From contig JAFIEI010000006.1 of assembly GCA_020832565.1 (NCBI GenBank), forward strand, positions 50,384 to 114,383: a stretch of DNA of 64,000 bases, read 5' to 3'. The position numbers were made by a program, and so were the translations under genes. Within the stretch, counting starts at the first letter, position 1, and the number at the start of each line of letters is the position of its first letter. The DNA is from Salinarimonas sp. (lineage in GTDB: Bacteria; Pseudomonadota; Alphaproteobacteria; Rhizobiales; Beijerinckiaceae). The notes under the pieces were generated by a model. It searched no databases. It had not been told where the DNA came from and saw only the letters and a list, made by a program, of their open reading frames with translations. Shown here in pieces: positions 9,609 through 20,523 of the stretch.

Positions 9609-9870
9609 TATCTGGAGGAATATATCTATGGATGAAAATCAAAATCAATACAAATTCAAAATTGCGGAAACATCAGTGTTGAATGCAGCGCATTGCTTGC
9701 GGCATCACGCGGCCTGGCCTGCTTCCCCGTCGATGATATCCCGCAGGGCCGTCTTCCGTTTCGAAAACAGAACGGAAAGAAAGTTAGGCGGAGCTTTGAT
9801 CTGTCAGTTTGGAAGTCGAGCGCGTTACTGTTGCGAGAAAAGGTGCCTCACGACGAACCCAGCACTTTGA

Positions 9871-10485
9871 TCACACCCCGCGATACACCCACACCCGCGC
9901 GGGCGGGATGTTGCGCCAGACGCGCGAGGAGCCTGCCATGGTGAAACTGCCGGCGCGCTTGGGGATCGGCGGGATGACCGCATAGGTGAACTGAACAAAG
10001 GGCGCCTGCGGCTGCAACAGAGCCTGTGAGCGCTGCAGCAGCGCGGTCCGGTCCGTCATGGGCCGGGTGAACAGCGGCAGGCTGGAGACCACGGCGGCGG
10101 CCGGGGTATGGAGGATGCCCGCGAGCGTCTCGTCGAGGGCATAGGCATCCCCCTGCACGATCGTCGCGCGCGGGAAGCGCTTGGTGAGCAGCTTGCAGAA
10201 ATCCGGGTTGAATTCGACCAGAACCAGACGCTCCTGCTCGATTCCCCGATTGATCAGCGCTTCGGTGACCGGGCCGGTTCCGGGGCCGAGTTCGACCACC
10301 GGCCCCTGAACCGTCGGGTCGACATAGGAAGCCATGGTGCGCGCGAGCGCCTTTCCCGACGGCGCGACCGCGCCCGTCATCAACGGCTTCTCCAGCCATG
10401 AGCGCAGGAAGCGGGCTTCGTCATCGAACTTCGCGCCGTCGCCGCGCGTGGCCCGACGCGACCTTTTTTGCAGGGTATTGAGCAC
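9871..10485 (-). CDS. Phospholipid N-methyltransferase-like SAM methyltransferase
   Basis: Class I SAM methyltransferase of about 204 residues. The SAM motif reads VVELGPGTGPVTEAL, followed by LVLVEFNPDF and a VVSSLPLF block, a pattern shared with rhizobial PmtA, which makes phosphatidylcholine from phosphatidylethanolamine. That assignment rests on resemblance only; rRNA dimethylase-like relatives exist. Start: GTG 10485 behind GAAGGGGCG is preferred; an ATG at 10527 lies 15 bp after dnaJ but has no ribosome site. Being directly downstream of dnaJ on the same strand, it may be co-transcribed with the chaperone genes. Confidence 0.7.
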   Translation of the reverse strand: MLNTLQKRSRRATRGDGAKFDDEARFLRSWLEKPLMTGAVAPSGKALARTMASYVDPTVQGPVVELGPGTGPVTEALINRGIEQERLVLVEFNPDFCKLLTKRFPRATIVQGDAYALDETLAGILHTPAAAVVSSLPLFTRPMTDRTALLQRSQALLQPQAPFVQFTYAVIPPIPKRAGSFTMAGSSRVWRNIPPARVWVYRGV

Positions 10486-10542
10486 GCACCGCCCCTTCGT
10501 CGAAAATGTCCGTTCACCATAGACCAACGTGCGGGCCGCCGG

Positions 10543-11694
10543 TCAAGTCCGAGCCGACCCGCTGATCCCGTCGAAGAATTCACGGACGCGTGAGAGGAAG
10601 CCGTTGCTCTCCGGGTGCGTATCCTTGGAGCATTCCGCCTCGAATTCCTCGAGCAGTTCCCGCTGTCGTTTAGTCAGATTCTGCGGCGTTTCGATGACGA
10701 CCTGGATGTAGAGATCACCCGTGTCACGCGAACGCAGGATGGGCATGCCCTTGCCGCGCAGGCGGAACTGCTTGCCCGTCTGGGTACCCGCCGGAATCTT
10801 CACCTTGGCGTCGGAGCCGTCGATGGTGGGGGTGGTAAATTCGCCGCCGAGCGCCGCCGTCACCATCGAGATCGGCACCCGCGAGAACAGATCCGCGCCG
10901 TCGCGCTGGAAGAAGGCGTGCGGCTTGATCGAGAGAAAGATGTAGAGATCCCCCGCCGGACCGCCACGCAGGCCCGCCTCGCCCTCGCCGGCAAGGCGAA
11001 TGCGCGTGCCGTCCTCGACGCCCGCGGGAATGTTGACGGTGAGCGTGCGCTCGCGCGTCACGCGCCCGGCGCCCCCGCAGGAATCGCAGGGATCGTCGAT
11101 CACCTCGCCGCGCCCGTGGCAATTGGGGCAGGTACGCTCGATGGTGAAGAAACCCTGCTGCGCCCGCACGCGTCCGATACCGCCGCAGGTCGGGCAGCCG
11201 CGCGGCTTCGAGCCGGGCTTCGCGCCGGTGCCCGAGCAGGCTTCGCAGGCGACGGAAGTCGGAATGGTGATCGTCTCGGTCTTGCCGGAAAAAGCTTCCT
11301 CGAGCGAGATTTCGAGATTGTAGCGCAGATCCGCACCGCGCTCGCGCCCGCCACGACCGCCACCGCGACGGCCGCGCGTCTCCCCGAAGAAATTCTCGAA
11401 GATGTCCGACATGAAATCGGAGAAATCATTGCCGAAGCCCGGCCCGCCGGGCCCACCGGGGCCGCCCTGCGCGAAGGCCTCGTGGCCGAAGCGGTCATAG
11501 GCCGCGCGGCTCTGCGGATCGGACAGGGCCTGATAGGCTTCGTTGAGTTCCTTGAAACGCAGCTCGGCCTCCGCATCGCCGGGATTGCGATCCGGGTGGT
11601 ATTTCATGGCAAGCTTGCGGAAGGCGCTCTTGAGCGCCTTTTCGTCGGCATCGCGTTCGACACCGAGAATTTCGTAGTAATCACGTTTCGACAT
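10543..11694 (-). CDS. dnaJ: Chaperone protein DnaJ
   Basis: Hsp40 co-chaperone that stimulates DnaK ATPase and delivers unfolded clients. 383 residues, full length. J domain at 1-70 with the HPD triad (YHPDRNPGD), then a Gly/Phe-rich segment with a [10 protein letters not shown] run. Four zinc-binding motifs follow: [24 protein letters not shown] and CDSCGGAG. The C-terminal client-binding domains have [12 protein letters not shown]. It lies 135 bp downstream of dnaK with a terminator hairpin between them. Confidence 0.98.
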   Translation of the reverse strand: MSKRDYYEILGVERDADEKALKSAFRKLAMKYHPDRNPGDAEAELRFKELNEAYQALSDPQSRAAYDRFGHEAFAQGGPGGPGGPGFGNDFSDFMSDIFENFFGETRGRRGGGRGGRERGADLRYNLEISLEEAFSGKTETITIPTSVACEACSGTGAKPGSKPRGCPTCGGIGRVRAQQGFFTIERTCPNCHGRGEVIDDPCDSCGGAGRVTRERTLTVNIPAGVEDGTRIRLAGEGEAGLRGGPAGDLYIFLSIKPHAFFQRDGADLFSRVPISMVTAALGGEFTTPTIDGSDAKVKIPAGTQTGKQFRLRGKGMPILRSRDTGDLYIQVVIETPQNLTKRQRELLEEFEAECSKDTHPESNGFLSRVREFFDGISGSART

Positions 11695-11781
11695 AGGGCC
11701 CCGGGCGTTGCGCCCCCTCCCGGGACGGCTGCGCCGGAGGGCGCCGCCGCGACGGTGAAAGAACGAGGGTCGTCAAACAGG

Positions 11782-11810
11782 AAAAAGGCGCGGATCCTGC
11801 GATCCGCGCC
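11782..11810 (-). terminator. Intrinsic terminator after dnaK
   Basis: Read on the minus strand: GGCGCGGATC stem, GCAG loop, GATCCGCGCC stem, then a run of five T. A ten-pair perfect stem plus T tract between dnaK and dnaJ should reduce read-through, giving more dnaK than dnaJ transcript. Confidence 0.8.
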
Positions 11811-11829
11811 CGTTTCGTCAAAGCGCGGT

Positions 11830-13764
<1,935 letters not shown>

Positions 13765-13908
13765 GGCGGGATCCCTCACTTTCAAGCAGACCGCCGGATC
13801 CCGAAGCGATCCGGCCCATGGCTGGCTTTTGACACGTTGACTGATGTTCAGATGGGAAGGCCGCCCCCGGTTCGCAAGAACCGACACCAGCCTTCCCGGC
13901 TGCGCGGG

Positions 13909-13937
13909 ATATAGGCGGGGTATCCGGCGCCTGCAAG
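13909..13937 (-). promoter_or_regulatory. Sigma-32 (RpoH) type heat-shock promoter of dnaK
   Basis: On the minus strand CTTGCAG, 15 bases, then CCTATAT. This matches the RpoH consensus CTTGAAA-N11-16-CCCATNT well. It lies 145 bp upstream of the dnaK start and points toward it, leaving a long 5' leader. The assignment is from pattern and position. Confidence 0.75.
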
Positions 13938-14010
13938 GACCCCCGACGCCGCGATGCAAACGCAAATGCAGACACTCGCCCAGGCGCCCGCAACGCGTGT
14001 CGTATTCGCA

Positions 14011-14712
14011 TCACAGCCCCCCTTGCGCCATACCCTCGGCGGCATCATCGCCCACCGTCGCATGGCCCGCGAGCAAGGCCGGCAGCGCCGATATCTGCTC
14101 CAGAATCGTTGCGGCACCGGCTTCGCGCAGCAGCGCGGGCGCGTGATAGCCCCAGGATACACCGATCGCCCTTACGGCGGCGGCCCGGCTCATCAGCATG
14201 TCGAAGGTCGAATCCCCCACCATCACGGTCGCATCCGGCATCGCGCCCGTGGCGCGCATGGCCTGCAGCAGCATACCGGGATGCGGCTTCGAGGGCGCAT
14301 CATCGGCGGTCTGGATGCTGGCGAACATATCCGTGAAACCGTGGCGGGCGAGCATGTGATCGACGCCGCGCCGGCTCTTTCCGGTGGCGATCGCGAGGGT
14401 GATGTCGGGGCGTGCGGCAAGCGACTCGAGCACCATCGCAACACCGGGATAGAGCGGTTCTGCGAAAGCCGGATCGTGCCGCAATTCCTGGAACATCTGC
14501 TTGTAGGTGTTCACGAGCGCTGCGACGGGCGCATCCTGCCCCGCGAGCGCGATGAAGGCTTCGGGCAGGGACAGGCCGACGATCGAAAGTGCGCGGGTGC
14601 GATCCGGTACGGGCAGGCCATGCGCCTCGAAAGTGCGGCGTTGCGCTTCGACGATCATGTTCTGGCTGTCGACGAGCGTGCCATCGACATCAAAGACGAC
14701 GAGATGCGTCAT
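14011..14712 (-). CDS. HAD-superfamily hydrolase, phosphoglycolate phosphatase-like
   Basis: HAD-IA phosphatase of 233 residues. Motif I is FDVDGTLVDS with both catalytic Asp at the N-terminus, motif II/III region has IATGKSRRGVDHML, and motif IV is VMVGDSTFDMLMSRAA. This arrangement with a helical cap is typical of Gph and related broad phosphatases. Substrate is not determinable; phosphoglycolate or FMN-like phosphates are possible. Start at ATG 14712, although its ribosome site is weak; the frame remains open to 14784. It is separated from the dnaK promoter by about 75 bp. Confidence 0.85.
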   Translation of the reverse strand: MTHLVVFDVDGTLVDSQNMIVEAQRRTFEAHGLPVPDRTRALSIVGLSLPEAFIALAGQDAPVAALVNTYKQMFQELRHDPAFAEPLYPGVAMVLESLAARPDITLAIATGKSRRGVDHMLARHGFTDMFASIQTADDAPSKPHPGMLLQAMRATGAMPDATVMVGDSTFDMLMSRAAAVRAIGVSWGYHAPALLREAGAATILEQISALPALLAGHATVGDDAAEGMAQGGL

Positions 14713-14797
14713 CGGATGGTGTCCGGGTGCGTGTTGTCCATGGTTGCCGGTCCTTAATGTTTCCCATGTCGCCGCTTCGTGCACGCGCGCAAATGCC

Positions 14798-15859
14798 TCA
14801 ATTCAACCCCGGCGCATTCGCCCCGCTCGCATCATGCGCTTGCGCGACGGCTGCTTCCGCGAAGGTCGCCATGCCCGTATGGCAATGGGCGGCGGCCTTG
14901 ATCAGGCCCATCGCCATGGCCGCGCCAGAGCCCTCGCCGAGGCGCATGTCCAGCGCCAGCAGCGGCACCTTGCCGAGCCGCTCCAGAACATCGCGATGGG
15001 CGCCCTCCGCCGAAAGGTGGCCGAAGACGCAATGATCGAGCGCACGCGGATCGATCGCATGCAGGATCGCAGCCGCAGAGGTCGCCACGTAACCGTCGAC
15101 CACGACGGGAACCCGCTCGCTGCGCGCCGCCAGGATCGCACCCGCCATGGCCGCGATCTCGCGCCCGCCGAGACGCGCGAGCACGTCCAGCGGATCATCG
15201 AGATGGTCGCGATGCAGGGCGATGGCGGCCTCCACCGCCGCGACCTTGCGTGCGAGCCCCGCATCGTCGACACCCGTGCCGCGTCCCACCCAATGCGCCG
15301 CCTCGCCGCCATAGAGCGCCGTGTAGATCGCTGCGGCGATGGTGGTGTTGCCGATCCCCATCTCGCCGATACCGAGCAGATCAGTGCCCCCGGCGATCGC
15401 CTCCATGCCGAAAGCCATCGTTGCCACCGCATCCTTGGGACCCATGGCCGGGCCCTGGGTGATGTCGCCGGTGGGCATGTCGACGGCGAGGTCGAAGACC
15501 TTGAAGCCGAGCCCGTAGGCCGCGCAGATCTGGTTGATGGCCGCCCCGCCATTGGCGAAATTGCCGAGCATCTGCTGGTTCACCGCATCGGGAAAGGCCG
15601 AGACACCCTGCGCGGTGACACCGTGGCTCGCGGCGAAGACGGCGACGAGCGGGCGGGCGACGACCGGCTTTTCCTTCGCCTGCCAGGCAGCGAGCCATTC
15701 CGCCAGCCATTCGAGCCGGCCGAGGCTGCCTGCGGGCTTGGTGAGTTCGCCATTGCGCGCCCGCACGGCGGCGACCGCCTGCTGATCGGCCGCCGGCATC
15801 GCGGCAACGAGGCTTCGGATATCGTCGAAGGGGTTGCCGGAATCGGCGCTCGCGCTCAT
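14798..15859 (-). CDS. cobT: Nicotinate-nucleotide:dimethylbenzimidazole phosphoribosyltransferase
   Basis: CobT/CobU-type enzyme that makes alpha-ribazole phosphate for the lower ligand of cobalamin. 353 residues, family length. Seen: LTKPAGSLGRLEWLAEWLA near the N-terminus, GIGEMGIGNTTIAAAIYTAL in the middle, and ALDMRLGEGSGAAMAM with the catalytic Glu near the C-terminus. It is divergent from cobS with 138 bp between them. I looked for a cobalamin riboswitch in that gap and saw no convincing one. Confidence 0.95.
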   Translation of the reverse strand: MSASADSGNPFDDIRSLVAAMPAADQQAVAAVRARNGELTKPAGSLGRLEWLAEWLAAWQAKEKPVVARPLVAVFAASHGVTAQGVSAFPDAVNQQMLGNFANGGAAINQICAAYGLGFKVFDLAVDMPTGDITQGPAMGPKDAVATMAFGMEAIAGGTDLLGIGEMGIGNTTIAAAIYTALYGGEAAHWVGRGTGVDDAGLARKVAAVEAAIALHRDHLDDPLDVLARLGGREIAAMAGAILAARSERVPVVVDGYVATSAAAILHAIDPRALDHCVFGHLSAEGAHRDVLERLGKVPLLALDMRLGEGSGAAMAMGLIKAAAHCHTGMATFAEAAVAQAHDASGANAPGLN

Positions 15860-15997
15860 GGCATGCTCTCCTTGCGTCGGGGTGTGGCCCGGCGATCAGT
15901 GTGGTTGGCGGCGCAGCTATAGCGGGCTAAAGGGAGCGGGTGAAGGTATTGCGGCGCTATTGCAGGGGAAAGGTGCCACAGATGCATACGGACGCTC

Positions 15998-16837
15998 ATG
16001 GCTGAGGATTCGCGCGATCCGCCACCTATGGAGGACTCCTTCCCGCGTGCGGCGGCGATCGATATCGCCCGGGCGCTGCGCTTCTTCTCGCGTTTGCCGG
16101 TGCCCGCCCTGCCCTTCGAGCGCGACCCGCACGCCATGCCGGATTTCAGCCGAATGACACGGATGCTGCCAGTCGCCGGCGCCATCATCGCCCTGCCCGG
16201 CGCACTCGTGCTCATCGTCGCCCTCGGCCTCGGCCTGCCGCCATTGCCGGCGGCGACGCTCGCGGTCGCGGCCACCCTGATCGCGAGCGGGGGCCTGCAC
16301 GAGGACGGGCTCGCCGATTGCTGCGACGCGCTGGGCGCGCGTGGGGATCGCGAACGCCGGCTGGCCATCATGAAGGATTCGGCCATCGGCAGCTTCGGCG
16401 CCGCAGGGCTCGTTCTCGTCCTGATCATGCGGGTGAGCCTCTTTGCCGCGATCGCGCAGGGCGCCGGTGCACTCGCCGCCGCAACCGCCATGATCGCGTC
16501 CGCCGGGCTCTCGCGCTGGATATCGCTATGGCTGATGGTGAGCCTGCCTGCCGCGCGCGAGAGCGGTGCATCGGCCTCAGCCGGACGTATCCGCAAAAGC
16601 GATTTCACCGTCGCAGGCGCGATCGCGGGCTTGCTGAGCCTGATCCTGCTCTTTCCCGCGGGGCACGGCCTCGGAGCGCTTGGCCTCGCATTCGCGCTCG
16701 CGGGCGCGATCGTCTGGCTGTGCGCAGTGCTCGCGCGACGCCTCATCGGCGGCCAGACGGGGGATGTCATCGGCGCCACCCAGCAGCTGGCCGAAATCGC
16801 CGCACTGAGCGCCCTCTTGATCCTGATACCCGCCTGA
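15998..16837 (+). CDS. cobS: Adenosylcobinamide-GDP ribazoletransferase (cobalamin synthase)
   Basis: Integral membrane enzyme (CobS/CobV) joining AdoCbi-GDP and alpha-ribazole in the last stage of cobalamin synthesis. 279 residues with several hydrophobic helices. Diagnostic residues: LRFFSRLPVPALPFE at the N-terminus, GGLHEDGLADCCDALGA with the metal-binding Asp cluster, and IMKDSAIGSFGAAGL. Start at ATG 15998 has a weak ribosome site; ATG 16028 is an alternative. cobT lies divergently, so the two lower-ligand steps are encoded side by side. Confidence 0.95.
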   Translation: MAEDSRDPPPMEDSFPRAAAIDIARALRFFSRLPVPALPFERDPHAMPDFSRMTRMLPVAGAIIALPGALVLIVALGLGLPPLPAATLAVAATLIASGGLHEDGLADCCDALGARGDRERRLAIMKDSAIGSFGAAGLVLVLIMRVSLFAAIAQGAGALAAATAMIASAGLSRWISLWLMVSLPAARESGASASAGRIRKSDFTVAGAIAGLLSLILLFPAGHGLGALGLAFALAGAIVWLCAVLARRLIGGQTGDVIGATQQLAEIAALSALLILIPA

Positions 16838-16877
16838 CCCCATCTAAACGGGACCCCGATCCCGCTGAAGGAGCCCT

Positions 16878-17114
16878 GTGCCGCCCATGCCCGCATCGTC
16901 CTCACCCTGTACCAAGGTCTGCATGATCGACGACGAGACCGGTCTGTGCGAGGGCTGCGGGCGCACGCGCCATGAGATCGCGATCTGGGCGCGGATGAGC
17001 GAGAAGGAGCGCCGCACCATCATGGCCGGGCTCCAGGCGCGCATGCGCAAGGCCTTTCTCGGCGATGAGCCCGCGAAGACGCCACAGCCGGGCAAGACCC
17101 GGCGGGACGGCTGA
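16878..17114 (+). CDS. DUF1289 small Cys-rich protein
   Basis: 78-residue protein with CTKVCMIDDETGLCEGCGRT, the four-Cys pattern of DUF1289 (Fe-S-like or zinc-ribbon-like), followed by EIAIWARMSEKERR, its usual helix. Function of the family is unknown. Start is either GTG 16878, close behind GAAGGAG, or ATG 16887. It is followed two bases later by the retropepsin-like protease gene, so they are probably co-transcribed. Confidence 0.85.
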   Translation: MPPMPASSSPCTKVCMIDDETGLCEGCGRTRHEIAIWARMSEKERRTIMAGLQARMRKAFLGDEPAKTPQPGKTRRDG

Positions 17115-17116
17115 TC

Positions 17117-17809
17117 ATGCCGGGCGCGATCGGTTTCGGTATCCTGCTGGTCGGCCTCGCGATCCTCGTCTTCACCTTCGGTGAGCGCGACATTGCCGGG
17201 ATGACCCCCGACCAGTTCGCCCGGGTGACGGCCCTCGCGGCGCTGCTGCTGTTGCTCTCGGGATCGGTTTTCGGGCGCTATCGCGGGCGGCTCTCGGATG
17301 CCTTTCGCGCCATCGTGATCTGGGTCGCCCTCATCGTCGGCCTGATGACGATCTACACCTACCGTTTCGAACTCGAGACCGTGGTCAGCCGGGTGCTCGG
17401 CGAGGCCTCTCCGGGCATGACCCGGGTGACCGATCCCGGCGAGGTCACGGTGACGCGTGGCGGTGGCGGCGGCTTCGTGCTGGACGGCGCGGCCAACGGC
17501 GCCTCCATGCGCTTCATCTTCGATACGGGGGCGGATGTCGTCGTCATCACCATGGATGAGGCGCGGCGCATCGGCTACGAAACGGATGACCTGCGCTTCG
17601 TCGTGCCCGTCGTCACCGCCAACGGTCGCACCATGACCGCGCCGATCACGCTGGACCAGCTCACCATCGGCGATATCACCCAGGAGCGCGTACGCGCCCT
17701 CGTGGCGCGACCGGAATCGCTGTCGCACAACCTGCTGGGGATGAGCTTTCTCGACGGCCTGGAATCCTACGAGGTGCGTGGCAACCAGCTCATCCTGCGC
17801 GGGCGCTGA
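17117..17809 (+). CDS. Membrane-anchored retropepsin-like aspartic protease (TIGR02281 type)
   Basis: 230-residue protein with two or three N-terminal membrane helices (about residues 1-22, 35-52 and 60-78) and a single retropepsin-like domain. The active-site motif is FIFDTGADVVVITMDEA, in place of the usual D-T/S-G. The later segment LLGMSFLDGLESYEVRGNQL matches the family end. The protease would face the periplasm. Substrates are unknown. It starts two bases after the DUF1289 gene and ends the small operon. Confidence 0.85.
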   Translation: MPGAIGFGILLVGLAILVFTFGERDIAGMTPDQFARVTALAALLLLLSGSVFGRYRGRLSDAFRAIVIWVALIVGLMTIYTYRFELETVVSRVLGEASPGMTRVTDPGEVTVTRGGGGGFVLDGAANGASMRFIFDTGADVVVITMDEARRIGYETDDLRFVVPVVTANGRTMTAPITLDQLTIGDITQERVRALVARPESLSHNLLGMSFLDGLESYEVRGNQLILRGR

Positions 17810-17907
17810 ATCCGGCCTGCGCAAGGCATCGAACTTTCGCCCGCGCCGTGTTTCACGGCAAATCCTTGCGTATTTCACGGTTTTTACCGCAAATTGATCG
17901 GAACAGC

Positions 17908-17936
17908 TTGACATTGGCGTGCGTTGCGGTCATGTC
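17908..17936 (+). promoter_or_regulatory. Candidate sigma-70 promoter for mgtE
   Basis: TTGACA at 17908-17913 is a perfect -35 hexamer; 17 bases later CATGTC is a poor -10. It would give an mgtE leader of about 195 bases. The weak -10 leaves the call tentative. Confidence 0.4.
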
Positions 17937-18000
17937 CGCCGCATCGCATCAACCTGCGATGCAAATCCAACCGAGATGATGATGGACGACAGCTCTAGTC

Positions 18001-18116
18001 GGCGCTTCTTCGGAAGCGCCATTGATTCAGACGCGCATTCGGCGCAGGCGGGTTTCCGCACCGGTATGACGGTTCTGTTCGGCTGATCGCCTTCGGTTCC
18101 GCCTCACGCCGGTGCG
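18001..18116 (+). promoter_or_regulatory. Structured mgtE leader (two strong stems)
   Basis: The mgtE 5' region holds an eight-pair perfect hairpin with a UUCG tetraloop, GGCGCTTC-TTCG-GAAGCGCC (18001-18020). A second perfect eight-pair stem, CGCACCGG (18057-18064) with CCGGTGCG (18109-18116), encloses 44 bases. The second stem ends ten bases before the GAGGAGG ribosome site. No T-run follows either stem, so they do not look like terminators. A metal-sensing leader is an inference from the gene downstream. Apart from this and the candidate promoter the 329 bp gap holds no gene. Confidence 0.45.
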
Positions 18117-18138
18117 CAAGCCCGGCGAGGAGGTGGCA

Positions 18139-19551
18139 ATGACCAAGAACGAAACCCTTCTCGATCTCGAGATCGATCGCAACGTTCTCGCGGACGACGA
18201 CACCCTCGCCATCGTGGCGCAGGCCATTCGGACCTGCTTGAGCGAAGGCGACAAGAAGACCCTTCGCGCCTTTTTCGACTCGCAGGAACCGGCGGACATC
18301 GCCACCATTCTCGACACGCTGGAAGCGGGCGACGCGCTCGCCGCCATGCGCCATGTCGATCTCCACGAACAGGCGCAGATCTACGGCTATCTCGATCCGG
18401 AATACCAGGTCGAGCTCTCCGATCTGATGGGACGGCGCGAATTCGCGCGCCTCATGAGCGCGATGAGCCACGACGAGCGCGTCGATCTGTTCAAGCATCT
18501 CGACCCCGTCGCCCAGGAAGCGGTTCTGCCCGGCCTCGCCAAGGCCGAGCGTGACGACCTGCGCAAGCTCGCCTCCTACAAGGAAGGCACTGCCGGGTCG
18601 ATCATGACCTCCGACTATGCCACCCTGACCCCGGACATGACAGCCAAGGAGGCGATCGAGGCGCTGCGCAACCAGGCGCTCGACGCCGAGACGGTGTACC
18701 AGGCGTATATCATCGACGAGGATCGCAAGCTCGTCGGCGTGATCAGCCTGCGCGACCTGATCGTGGCGCGGGCCAATGCCCGCGTGCGCAATCTGATGGA
18801 CACCAATCCGGTCTTCATCCGCGCCGAGGAAGACCGCGAGGAAGCGGCCCAGATCATTTCCCGCTACGACCTGATCGCCCTGCCGGTGATCAATGGCGGC
18901 GACAAGCTCGTCGGCATCGTCACCCAGGACGACGCCATGGACGTGCAGGAGCAGGAGGCCACCACGGACTTCCACAAGGTCGGTACCGTTTACGGCCTGA
19001 AGGAAGGCGTGCGCGATGCGAGCATCTTCGTGCTCTACCGCGCCCGTATCGTCTGGCTGGTGCTGCTCGTCTTCGGCAACATCTTCTCCGGCGCCGGCAT
19101 CGCTTTTTTCGAGGATACCATCGCCGCGCATCTCGCTCTCCTGTTCTTCCTGCCGCTCTTGATCGCATCGGGCGGCAATGCCGGTTCACAATCCTCGACC
19201 CTGATGGTGCGCGCGCTGGCCACGGGTGACGTGCGCATGAGCGACTGGGCTTCCGTGCTCGGGCGTGAATTCGCGACGGCGCTTCTCCTCGGCGTTACCA
19301 TGGCATTCGCGGTCTCCTTCATCGGCGTTCTGCGCGGCGGGCCGGAGATCGCTCTCGTGGTCGCTCTGTCGATGATCGCGATCGTGTTGGTCGGGGCCAT
19401 GATCGGCATGTCGCTGCCATTCCTGCTCTCGCGCCTCAACATGGACCCGGCCACGGCGAGCGCCCCGCTCGTGACCTCGATTGCCGACGTGGCGGGCGTG
19501 TTGATCTATTTCGCCATTGCCACGCAAGTGTTGCAGATCCCTGCCAGCTGA
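18139..19551 (+). CDS. mgtE: Magnesium transporter MgtE
   Basis: Mg2+-gated channel/transporter of 470 residues. The N-terminal superhelical domain (about 20-130) contains EPADIATILDTLEAGDALA. Paired CBS domains (about 150-270) include GSIMTSDYATLTPDMTAKEA and GVISLRDLIVARANARV. Five membrane helices follow (about 295-470) with SGGNAGSQSSTLMVRAL and LPFLLSRLNMDPATASAPLV, the conserved pore region with its Asp. Start is ATG 18139 behind GAGGAGGTGGCA; a GTG at 18112 opens the same frame. mgtC follows 100 bp downstream. Confidence 0.96.
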   Translation: MTKNETLLDLEIDRNVLADDDTLAIVAQAIRTCLSEGDKKTLRAFFDSQEPADIATILDTLEAGDALAAMRHVDLHEQAQIYGYLDPEYQVELSDLMGRREFARLMSAMSHDERVDLFKHLDPVAQEAVLPGLAKAERDDLRKLASYKEGTAGSIMTSDYATLTPDMTAKEAIEALRNQALDAETVYQAYIIDEDRKLVGVISLRDLIVARANARVRNLMDTNPVFIRAEEDREEAAQIISRYDLIALPVINGGDKLVGIVTQDDAMDVQEQEATTDFHKVGTVYGLKEGVRDASIFVLYRARIVWLVLLVFGNIFSGAGIAFFEDTIAAHLALLFFLPLLIASGGNAGSQSSTLMVRALATGDVRMSDWASVLGREFATALLLGVTMAFAVSFIGVLRGGPEIALVVALSMIAIVLVGAMIGMSLPFLLSRLNMDPATASAPLVTSIADVAGVLIYFAIATQVLQIPAS

Positions 19552-19652
19552 CATCCGGACCGACATCCGAGGGGGCGGCCCCGCGCTGCCCCGCTCACCT
19601 CGCTCCCGATCGAGAGTCGCGCCGTCCGTCCCCGACGGCGGGGGAGGTTTTC

Positions 19653-20366
19653 ATGGAATTGTTTCTTCTGCTCGACACTTTCGCGCGGCTCCTCGCGGCC
19701 GTCTTCTTCGGCGCCATGATCGGCTTCGAGCGCCAGTGGCGCCAGCGCATGGCGGGCCTGCGCACCAATGCGCTGGTGGCTCTGGGCGCTGCGAGCTTTA
19801 CCGTCTTTGCCGCCCTCACCCCCGACGAGATCTCGCCGACCCGCGTCGCCGCGCAGGTTGTCTCCGGGATCGGCTTTCTCGGCGCCGGAGTGATCCTGCG
19901 CGAGGGGCTCAACGTGCGCGGCCTCAATTCCGCAGCCACGCTCTGGTGCGCCGCCGCCGTGGGCGTTCTGGCCGGTTCCGGCTTCTACCTCCCGGCCCTG
20001 ATCACCACGGCGCTGATCGTGCTGACCAATCTGTTCCTGCGCCCGCTGGTGCAGATCATCAACCGGCAGATCCCGACTGCCGACGAGATCAGCTATCTCT
20101 ACCGCGTGCGCATCAACGCCCGGCACGAGAAGGAAGCGCATGTGCGCGCCCTGCTGCTCCAGGGCGTGGCCGGCACCGCGCTGCATCTCGAACGCCTGGA
20201 GAGCCGGGATCGCGACGGCGAGGACAAGGTCGAGGTGACGGCACGCCTGCGCTCCGAGCAGAAGAGCTCGACCGTGCTCGAGACCCTCGTCGGCCGGCTG
20301 AGCCTCGAATCGGGCGTCAGCGCTGCGGGCTGGGAAGTGGCGGAAGATACCGGCGAGGACAGCTGA
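19653..20366 (+). CDS. mgtC: MgtC/SapB family membrane protein
   Basis: 237-residue membrane protein: four or five helices in residues 1-140, then a soluble ACT-like domain. The family signature is visible as GAMIGFERQWRQRMAGLRTN, VVSGIGFLGAGVILREG, GLNSAATLWCAAAVG. MgtC proteins are tied to magnesium limitation, membrane potential and F-ATPase control rather than being proven transporters. A GGGGGAGG site precedes ATG 19653. Its position after mgtE supports a role in magnesium homeostasis. Confidence 0.9.
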   Translation: MELFLLLDTFARLLAAVFFGAMIGFERQWRQRMAGLRTNALVALGAASFTVFAALTPDEISPTRVAAQVVSGIGFLGAGVILREGLNVRGLNSAATLWCAAAVGVLAGSGFYLPALITTALIVLTNLFLRPLVQIINRQIPTADEISYLYRVRINARHEKEAHVRALLLQGVAGTALHLERLESRDRDGEDKVEVTARLRSEQKSSTVLETLVGRLSLESGVSAAGWEVAEDTGEDS

Positions 20367-20523
20367 CCGGGCCGCAGGCGCGGTGTCGGCGCCAGTGCGG
20401 CAATAAGGTCACATTGCCCGGTTTCCGGCATCGCCATCTTGGCGATTCCGTGGCAATCGCTTACCAGTTCGGGTGGGTTGGTATTCTCCCCCCGAATCGC
20501 AAAAAGATGGATTGCTTCAGGCC

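Noticed and set aside
9628-9870. 80-residue plus-strand frame with GGAGG before ATG
   Set aside because: Ribosome site is good, but the protein is unrecognisable, crosses an abrupt composition change, and overlaps the promoter of the fasciclin gene. Not enough support.
15860-15997. Cobalamin riboswitch between cobT and cobS
   Set aside because: A GGTGCCAC string is present, but the gap is only 138 bp and the other conserved elements of the riboswitch are not found on either strand.
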